The translations under genes were made by a program, and so were the position numbers. 64,000 nt of DNA, from the NCBI RefSeq assembly GCF_008042035.1, contig NZ_RDBL01000009.1, positions 184,833-248,832 on the forward strand, in the 5' to 3' direction. Below the pieces are notes generated by a model. That model was not told where the DNA came from, made no database searches, and saw only the letters and a program-made list of their open reading frames with translations. Origin of the DNA: Streptomyces sp. col6 (GTDB lineage: Bacteria; Actinomycetota; Actinomycetes; Streptomycetales; Streptomycetaceae). Numbering within the stretch: the stretch's first letter is position 1; the number at the start of each line of letters is the position of its first letter. Of the stretch, positions 58,327-64,000 are shown piece after piece.

Positions 58327-58932
58327 ATGACGACGACCGGGGCGGACTATGTGTGGTTCGAGGACGACTTTCCGGATATTGCCGAGGCGTACTGCTTCAC
58401 CCTGGTGCGGGGGCTGACGCCGGCCGATCTGGTCTCCCGCCTCGACGGGCGGCGGGAGGAGCCCCTGCGCGGTATCGACGCGGTGGTCGACGCCGCCTTC
58501 GCCGAGTTCCAGCGAGAAGAGGGCGCCCGGCAGATGGTCGCGCTGACGACCGTCGGCGAATGGACGCTCCTGATCGAGCCCAACGGCTACCTCGGGGTCA
58601 CCGAGGAATACGCCCTGGCGGCCTCCGCGGGGGTGAGCTGGGTCTCCCACTTCGTGAACATCAACGCCGTGGGCACCTTCCTCTGGGCGGAGGACCGGGA
58701 CCTGCGGCTGTGCTTCGACCCGATGTTCCCGGAGGACCGATGGGGCGCCGCACCCGACGGCCTCCTCGACGTCATGCGTCGGGTGGGATTCCACTTCGAC
58801 GAGGACGAACCGGAACCCGACCTGTCGTCACCGGCGGCGTTCGCTCTGGCGGAACACCTGACGGGCGTCGCCCTCACGCCGGAGATCCTGCGGGACACGA
58901 CGTTCAGCTGTGCCACCGTGCGGGTCCGATGA
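58327..58932 (+). CDS. DUF6461 family protein
   Basis: A 201-residue protein: ADYVWFEDDFPDIAEAYCFT, LVRGLTPADLVSRLDGRREE, EWTLLIEPNGYLGVTEEYAL, SHFVNINAVGTFLWAEDRDL, LAEHLTGVALTPEILRDTTF. This layout is frequent in Streptomyces (DUF6461) and its function is unknown. ATG 58327 chosen; ATG 58318 nine bases upstream is possible. Divergent from the FKBP gene. Confidence 0.82.
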   Translation: MTTTGADYVWFEDDFPDIAEAYCFTLVRGLTPADLVSRLDGRREEPLRGIDAVVDAAFAEFQREEGARQMVALTTVGEWTLLIEPNGYLGVTEEYALAASAGVSWVSHFVNINAVGTFLWAEDRDLRLCFDPMFPEDRWGAAPDGLLDVMRRVGFHFDEDEPEPDLSSPAAFALAEHLTGVALTPEILRDTTFSCATVRVR

Positions 58933-58989
58933 GCTGGGAACGTCGAGGCGCTCGGGAGCGGTGCGGGGCGGGCTCGTAAGGTCGGGGGT

Positions 58990-59649
58990 ATGACGACAAC
59001 TCTTGCCGGTAGTGCGTTCGAGGCGCTTCGGGGCGACGCCCTGCGTGAGCCCGAGGAGCTGCGCCGGGCCTACGAGGTTCCGAAGGAGACGGCACTGCGC
59101 AAGCAGATGACCGAACTCACGGAGCAGACACGGAAGCTGATCGCCTGCTCGTCGCTCGTTCTGGTCGCCAGCGCCGATGAGGAGGGCCGCTGCGACGTTT
59201 CGCCGCGTGGCGGGCCCGCCGGGTTCGTGGCCGTACTCGACTCGGGGACCCTGGCGATACCGGACGCCACCGGGAACAAGCGGCTGGACACCCTGCAGAA
59301 CGTCATCGCCACCGGGCGGGCCGGGCTGCTGTTCGTCGTCCCCGGGCGCACCACGACGCTCCGGGTGAACGGGCGGGCCTGTGTCTCCACGCGGCCGGAG
59401 CTGTTGTCGCAGCTGACGCCTGTGGGCAAGCCGCCTGCCAGTGCGCTGGTGGTGGGCATCGAGGAGGTCTACCCGCACTGCCCCAAGTCGCTCCTGCGCA
59501 GTGGAGCCTGGAAGCCGGAGCAGTGGCCGGCGGCCGACGCGCAGCCGACCTCCGCCGAGGTGACGCTGGCGCAGCTGCGGATGCCGGAGCTGACGATCGC
59601 CGACATCGAGCAGGCCGAGGCGGATTCGCTGACCTACCGGTACGAGTGA
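58990..59649 (+). CDS. PPOX-type flavoprotein (MSMEG_1061 family)
   Basis: A 219-residue split-barrel FMN protein of the pyridoxamine-phosphate-oxidase fold. SSLVLVASADEEGRCDVSPR, GGPAGFVAVLDSGTLAIPDA, NKRLDTLQNVIATGRAGLLF, FVVPGRTTTLRVNGRACVST, and the C-terminal EVYPHCPKSLLRSGAWKPEQ signature of the MSMEG_1061 subfamily. Function is likely FMN- or F420-type redox chemistry. ATG 58990. Confidence 0.9.
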   Translation: MTTTLAGSAFEALRGDALREPEELRRAYEVPKETALRKQMTELTEQTRKLIACSSLVLVASADEEGRCDVSPRGGPAGFVAVLDSGTLAIPDATGNKRLDTLQNVIATGRAGLLFVVPGRTTTLRVNGRACVSTRPELLSQLTPVGKPPASALVVGIEEVYPHCPKSLLRSGAWKPEQWPAADAQPTSAEVTLAQLRMPELTIADIEQAEADSLTYRYE

Positions 59650-59841
59650 CCGGTTCGGAGGTCCGCGCGGCTGCGGCACCCCGACTTTCCCGTGCCGGGA
59701 ACAGCCGGTCCGGCCGGATCGGTTGCATCGAGCGGGGGCCGGAACCGTACGGGCGGGAGCACCGCCGGAGTCCGGGGCCCGGGAGCGCGGCGCTTTGCCG
59801 TGTGTCCGTATCCAGGTGTGATCAAACAGAAGGACCATGAC

Positions 59842-60675
59842 ATGACCGACCGGCCGTTGACGCTCATGGCAGTGCACGCCCACCCCGACGACGAGGCCAC
59901 CAGCACCGGTGGCGTCCTCGCCCGGTATGCGGCGGAAGGAATCCGCACGGTGCTGGTGACCTGTACCGACGGCGGTTGCGGTGACGGGCCCGGAGGCGTC
60001 AAGCCGGGCGACCCCGGGCACGATCCGGCGGCCGTCGCCGTGATGCGGCGCCGGGAGCTGGAGGCCAGCTGCGAGGTGCTGAAGATCAGCGACCTGGAGA
60101 CGCTGGAGTACGCCGACTCCGGGATGATGGGCTGGCCGAGCAACGACGCCCCTCATTCCTTCTGGCGGACCCCCGTGGAGGAGGGCGCCGCACGGCTCGC
60201 GGCGCTGATGGAGCACTACCGGCCCGATGTGGTCGTCACCTATGACGAGAACGGCTTCTACGGCCACCCCGACCACATCCAGGCCAACCGCATCACGATG
60301 GCCGCGCTGGAGATGACCGGGCTGACGCCGAAGGTCTACTGGACGACGGCGCCGCGCTCGATGATGCAGCGCTTCGGGGAGACGATGCGGGAGTTCGGCG
60401 AGGACATGCCGGAGCCCGACCCGGAGGAGGCCGCGGCGATGGCGGAGATCGGCCTGCCCGACGAGGAGATCACCACCTGGGTGGACACCACCGCGTTCAG
60501 CGGCCAGAAGTTCGACTCGCTGGCCGCGCATGCCAGCCAGGGCGAGAACATCTTCTTCCTCAAGATGGGCAAGGAGCGGTTCTCCGAGCTGATGGGCATG
60601 GAGACCTTCGTACGCGTCAAGGACACCACCGACGCCGCCGTGCCCGAGAACGACCTCTTCGCCGGGCTGCGCTGA
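59842..60675 (+). CDS. PIG-L family deacetylase, Mca-like
   Basis: A 277-residue zinc amidase. AHPDDE (13-18) is the zinc site with His14, Asp17 and Glu18; RRRELEASCEVLKISDLETL and NGFYGHPDHIQANRITMAAL (third ligand His in GHPDH) follow. Mycothiol S-conjugate amidase and MshB share this plan; the tail WVDTTAFSGQKFDSLAAHAS fits Mca. It may detoxify mycothiol conjugates. ATG 59842; an ATG five bases upstream is out of frame. Terminator follows. Confidence 0.88.
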   Translation: MTDRPLTLMAVHAHPDDEATSTGGVLARYAAEGIRTVLVTCTDGGCGDGPGGVKPGDPGHDPAAVAVMRRRELEASCEVLKISDLETLEYADSGMMGWPSNDAPHSFWRTPVEEGAARLAALMEHYRPDVVVTYDENGFYGHPDHIQANRITMAALEMTGLTPKVYWTTAPRSMMQRFGETMREFGEDMPEPDPEEAAAMAEIGLPDEEITTWVDTTAFSGQKFDSLAAHASQGENIFFLKMGKERFSELMGMETFVRVKDTTDAAVPENDLFAGLR

Positions 60676-60692
60676 TCCTGCCGGCGGACCGC

Positions 60693-60722
60693 CGCCTCCG
60701 GGCCGGGACCGGCCCGGAGGCG
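60693..60722. terminator. bidirectional terminator after the deacetylase gene
   Basis: CGCCTCCGGGCC (60693-60704) pairs perfectly with GGCCCGGAGGCG (60711-60722) over GGGACC, between convergent stops at 60675 and 60733. Confidence 0.85.
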
Positions 60723-60732
60723 TGCGAGCGGC

Positions 60733-62241
60733 TCAGTGCTCGCAGAGGGAGAACTCCCGCTCGTAGAGCTGCTCGTTGTGCTCGTCGACGAAGAACTTCC
60801 GCTCCCGCATGAGCTGCTCGCGGTACTCCTCCGCCTGTTCGAGCGTCATGGTCGTGGTGTCGGCCCAGGGCTGCTGCGGCGGTATGTCGGAGGTCGAGAC
60901 GATCGGCCGCTCCGGGTCGACCAGGAAGAACGCGAGGATCTTGCGGTACCCGGGGCGGGAGGGGTCCGCGAGACCGAACGAACCGACCCGGTGCTGCAGG
61001 ACGTTCGGGAACGCCAGGCAGCGGCCCCCCGGGGTCGTGGCCGAGCCCAGCACCTGGTTCAGCGCGTCCTCGTCCACCAGGCCGTAGGCGTCACGCACAC
61101 CGTTGTTGTCGTTCTGCTCGTACTCCGGGTCGTCGAGCGCGGTCCGGAAGCTCAGCCGGCTCTCCGTGATGTTCTCGCTGTCCCAGTAGTAGATCCCGGT
61201 CGACACGATCCGCTCGTTCAGCATCCCCTCGACGTGCCAGGAACCGCCGGCGTACTCGGGCTTCTCCGGGGTGAGGTGGATGGTGGCGAGCTTGACGATG
61301 ACCTGGAGGCGGCGCCCGCGCAGATCGACCGGGGCGAATCCGTCCGGCAGTGCGGGCGGGGCGTACTCGGGGGCGTCCGGGATGACCGGCTCCCGGTTCT
61401 GGTACCACTCGTCCATGGCCTCGTCGTGCGCCCGGACCGCTTCCTCGTACGCCTCCTTGTCGCTGAAGTCGTCCTCCTCCGGGTACTCCGGCTCGGAGTC
61501 GTACCAGCCATAGGGGTTGATCTTGATCCGCAGAGGCCGCGGGTGCCGCAGATCCGTGAGCACGTTCTCCAGCAGCGGGCGCATGCGGCCGAACAGGTCG
61601 GGCAGCACGGCGGCCAGTTCACGATGGTCCTCGGGGTGGACGTTGTTCACGTACGAACGGAACGCGACCTCGCCGTCCGCGCCGATCTCGACGTCCGTGG
61701 GCAGCCACTGGAACGTCTCCGAGAACTCGTGCTTCCAGTAGTGCGGCGTCGGGTTCTCCCACGCCCGCTCCGGTCCGCCGCTCACGCCACGCACCAGGCA
61801 GAACAGCGAGGGGTGCACGAGGTCGAGCACCTGGCCGTCCGAGCCCGGATGCCAGTCCTTCTTCTCCTCGGGGACCTCCTCCAGCACCCGGACCGCCTCG
61901 CGCAGCCGGGACCGCAGCCCGTCGTCGATCAGCGTGTCCGACTGCCACACGCCGTCGACGGCGGAGACCTCGATGCCGGTCCGGGCGTCCCGCAGCTCCG
62001 TGTAGCGCGCGAGTTCGGCCAGCACGAAGCGCACCTGCGCCTCGGTGAGTCCCTGGGCCGTCGCCTCCCTCGTCCACCGGGCGACGATGTCGGGGTCGTT
62101 CATCTTGTCGAACCATCCCGGCTTCGCCCGGAGGTGCGCGCTGCACGTGATCATCTCCAGCTCCCGCAGGGTCCGGGGCGTCGCGTACAACGCGGAGCGG
62201 GAGGCTTGGAACGGCAGCGGAAAGGCGGTCGGGACGGTCAA
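60733..62241 (-). CDS. DUF4246 family protein
   Basis: About 502 residues. N-terminal FPLPFQASRSALYATPRTLR and the long acidic middle (GWYDSEPEYPEEDD) are typical; the C-terminal SWHVEGMLNERIVSTGIYYW, GGRCLAFPNVLQHRVGSFGL and YRKILAFFLVDPERPIVSTS look like a double-stranded beta-helix oxygenase with H-x-E and distal His-Arg, so an Fe/2-oxoglutarate role is plausible but inferred. Start TTG 62241 fits the family N-terminus; ATG 62301, 16 bases after the upstream stop, is an alternative. Likely coupled with the phosphatase. Confidence 0.85.
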   Translation of the reverse strand: MTVPTAFPLPFQASRSALYATPRTLRELEMITCSAHLRAKPGWFDKMNDPDIVARWTREATAQGLTEAQVRFVLAELARYTELRDARTGIEVSAVDGVWQSDTLIDDGLRSRLREAVRVLEEVPEEKKDWHPGSDGQVLDLVHPSLFCLVRGVSGGPERAWENPTPHYWKHEFSETFQWLPTDVEIGADGEVAFRSYVNNVHPEDHRELAAVLPDLFGRMRPLLENVLTDLRHPRPLRIKINPYGWYDSEPEYPEEDDFSDKEAYEEAVRAHDEAMDEWYQNREPVIPDAPEYAPPALPDGFAPVDLRGRRLQVIVKLATIHLTPEKPEYAGGSWHVEGMLNERIVSTGIYYWDSENITESRLSFRTALDDPEYEQNDNNGVRDAYGLVDEDALNQVLGSATTPGGRCLAFPNVLQHRVGSFGLADPSRPGYRKILAFFLVDPERPIVSTSDIPPQQPWADTTTMTLEQAEEYREQLMRERKFFVDEHNEQLYEREFSLCEH

Positions 62242-62317
62242 CTCTTCGGTTCCTTCCAGGCGGTGAGCAATGGCCGGAAGAATACGGGAGCCGACTGACA
62301 TCGCCCCCGGGTGCCGC

Positions 62318-64000
62318 CTAGGCGGTCCGGCGCAGCGCGAGGAGCGTCGCGTCGTCGGTGCGGTGCGGGCCGTCCAGGTGGCCGACGAGCCGTTCGGCGT
62401 AGTCCTGGAGCCCGGCGTGGCCCGCGCCCGGCGCGGTCTCCCGGAAGCAGCATTCCGCCGCCTGCAGGAAGCGGCGCGTGTCCGCGTCCGGGTCGGCCGG
62501 GCGGCGCTCGGTCAGCCCGTCCGAGTACATGAGCACGATGTCGCCGGTCTCCAGCGGGGTTTCCGTGGCGCTGTAGACCGTGTTCGGCATGACGCCCAGC
62601 GTGAGGCCGGGACCCCCGGCCGGCGCCGGGAGCTGGGTCGCGCGGCCGTCGCGCAGGAGCACCGGGCGCGGATGCCCGGCACAGGTCCAGCGCAGCACGC
62701 TGAGATCCGGGTGGTAGCGGGCGATGATCGCGGTGGCCGTGGACTCCCTGGCGTCGGCGCAGGCGACCTCGTTGAGCCACTGCGTCAGCAGCTCGACGGG
62801 TTGCGAGGTGTACGCCAGGCCCGCGAGCGCGTACCGGAGTTTGGCCATCAGGGTCACCGCTGCCAGACCGTGGCCCCGGGCGTCGCCCAGCGCGACCAGG
62901 AGGCGGCCGTCGGGCAGGCCTCGGGCCTTGTACCAGTCGCCGCCGACCCCGGCTCCGGGCGCGTCGGGGCGGTAGACGGCCGCCGCCTCCAGGCCGTACG
63001 TCTCCAGCTCGTCCTGGAAGTGGGGCAGCACCGCGTCGCGCAGGACGTCCGCGATCTCCGCGACGGCCTCGGCACGCTCGTGCTCCCGGCGCGCGTCGCG
63101 CTCGGCCCGCTCGGCCGCCTCGCGCCGCCGCCGGTCCGTGGTGACGTCGATGAGCACGGCCCGCAGCGCCCACACCAGGCCGCCGGGGACGATGCGCACG
63201 GGTTCCGCGACCATCCGGAACACCCGCTCGCCGCCCCCGAAACGCAGCTCGCAGTCGGTGGTGCGCTTGCGCAGGATGACGTCGTACAGCGCCTGGTACA
63301 GCGTGGACCTGCTGTCCGGTGTGGCGGCCGCGGCCAGGTCGAAGAGGCTTGGCAGCGGGGCTTCCTCGGCGAGGCCCAGCACCTGGCGGAACCCCCGGGA
63401 CGGCTGGATGCCCTCGTCGGCGAGGTTCCACTCCACCCAGCACGTGCGGACCAACTGCTGGGCCGCGGTGGCCATCCGGAGCCGGCCGCCGGGTTCCCAG
63501 GTGAGCAGGAAGTGGTCGCCGCAGGGCGCGATCCGCACCTCCACACTGATCCGCACCGGCCCCGAGCGGGTGCGCACCAGCCACTCCACCGCGTCGCTCT
63601 GCTGCGGCGTGCGCCGGTGGTACGCCTCCGCCAGCATCCCCGGAATGGCGGTGGAGGCCAGTGAGGGGATGCGTTCGAACAGCGGCACCGGCCCCGTCCA
63701 CGGGGGCACGGCGTCCTCGGGAAACCGGGACGCCGCGTACGCACGGGCCACGGCGTTGCGGGCCAGGAGGATGATGTCGCGGACCTCGCCGTCCTCACCG
63801 ACCACGGGGGTCAGGAGCAGGGCCGCCACCGGGAGGGCGTCGAGCACGTCCTGGCAGGTGGGCGGGACGGAGGCCGGGGAAGCCGGGGGCGTGGGGTTCG
63901 GCAGGCCGGGGCCGTAGTGCTCGGCGTACGCGGTCACGCGCCGCCGCTGTGCGTCCAGCAGAGCCCGGATCGCCCGCAGTTCGAGACGTGCGCGTGGGCT
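62318..64000 (-). CDS. PAS-SpoIIE (PP2C) serine phosphatase, 5' end outside the window
   Basis: At least 560 residues visible. The frame stays open to the window edge past the GTG at 63937, with a helical segment RARLELRAIRALLDAQRRRV, so the start is probably outside. PAS-like domains at about 30-140 and 150-265, coiled coil ERAERDARREHERAEAVAEI, then PP2C with GVGGDWYKARGL, ALGDARGHGLAAVTLMAKL, MYSDGLTERRP and RTDDATLLALRRTA at the end. Probable regulator of an anti-anti-sigma factor. The DUF4246 gene follows on the same strand. Confidence 0.88.
   Translation of the reverse strand, partial: SPRARLELRAIRALLDAQRRRVTAYAEHYGPGLPNPTPPASPASVPPTCQDVLDALPVAALLLTPVVGEDGEVRDIILLARNAVARAYAASRFPEDAVPPWTGPVPLFERIPSLASTAIPGMLAEAYHRRTPQQSDAVEWLVRTRSGPVRISVEVRIAPCGDHFLLTWEPGGRLRMATAAQQLVRTCWVEWNLADEGIQPSRGFRQVLGLAEEAPLPSLFDLAAAATPDSRSTLYQALYDVILRKRTTDCELRFGGGERVFRMVAEPVRIVPGGLVWALRAVLIDVTTDRRRREAAERAERDARREHERAEAVAEIADVLRDAVLPHFQDELETYGLEAAAVYRPDAPGAGVGGDWYKARGLPDGRLLVALGDARGHGLAAVTLMAKLRYALAGLAYTSQPVELLTQWLNEVACADARESTATAIIARYHPDLSVLRWTCAGHPRPVLLRDGRATQLPAPAGGPGLTLGVMPNTVYSATETPLETGDIVLMYSDGLTERRPADPDADTRRFLQAAECCFRETAPGAGHAGLQDYAERLVGHLDGPHRTDDATLLALRRTA

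Overview
The window is high-GC actinobacterial DNA, almost certainly from the arm of a linear Streptomyces chromosome. Coding is G/C-ended in the third codon position, and GTG and TTG starts are common. Recognisable genes include a SoxR with its iron-sulfur motif, a 2-methylisoborneol operon with a family 2B encapsulin, a K15-type DD-transpeptidase, a CmlR-type exporter, HTH(DUF5753)/DUF397 pairs and a broken copy of the telomere terminal protein gene tpg. From memory of S. coelicolor, the 2-MIB genes (SCO7699-7701) and a second enolase (about SCO7638) lie in the right subtelomeric arm, which fits. No tRNA, rRNA or CRISPR array was seen.

Region 1 (1-36.1 kb) is a patchwork of intact adaptive genes among decayed insertion sequences and gene fragments. 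The intact genes are: the end of a DHA2 drug exporter followed by soxR; a cmlR-like exporter with a structured leader and its 3' end interrupted by an IS481 element; an RlmA/TlrB-type 23S rRNA methyltransferase; the encapsulin, 2-MIB synthase and GPP methyltransferase operon with a strong terminator; a 52-residue protein that resembles the UBA domain of the NAC alpha subunit; a CGNR regulator; a tandem GNAT; a MerR/MFS pair sharing a palindromic promoter; a PRC-barrel protein; a LysR/hydrolase pair; a nucleotidyltransferase; a Tat-exported metallo-hydrolase; a beta-propeller-like pair; and a GAF-SpoIIE phosphatase. Between them lie pieces of IS481, IS5 (several groups), ISL3-like, IS605 tnpB, an IS5 element with CTAG flanks, a short element with inverted ends, two remnants of a replication-relaxation gene, a truncated tpg, and a 234-bp duplication shared by 17.5 and 27.9 kb.

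Region 2 (36.1-64 kb) is orderly and compact, with almost no mobile DNA. It holds two TetR regulators, each next to a clear inverted-repeat operator and a likely target gene (a methyltransferase and a quinone-type oxidoreductase); a HATPase anti-sigma-type protein beside an HTH/DUF397/DUF397 module; two more SpoIIE phosphatases; a second enolase divergent from a MarR regulator, with a repeat-rich operator between them; two penicillin-binding-type enzymes and an MltG-like transglycosylase; a flavin monooxygenase; a YjbQ protein; a PLP enzyme with a YheO/DauR-type regulator; an FKBP isomerase; a PPOX flavoprotein; and an Mca-like PIG-L deacetylase. Convergent pairs are separated by strong stem-loop terminators.

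Together the window shows a subtelomeric arm where resistance, stress and odorant genes persist while plasmid- or telomere-derived replication genes and IS elements decay. Positions and motifs were read by eye; family names rest on recognition, not on database searches.
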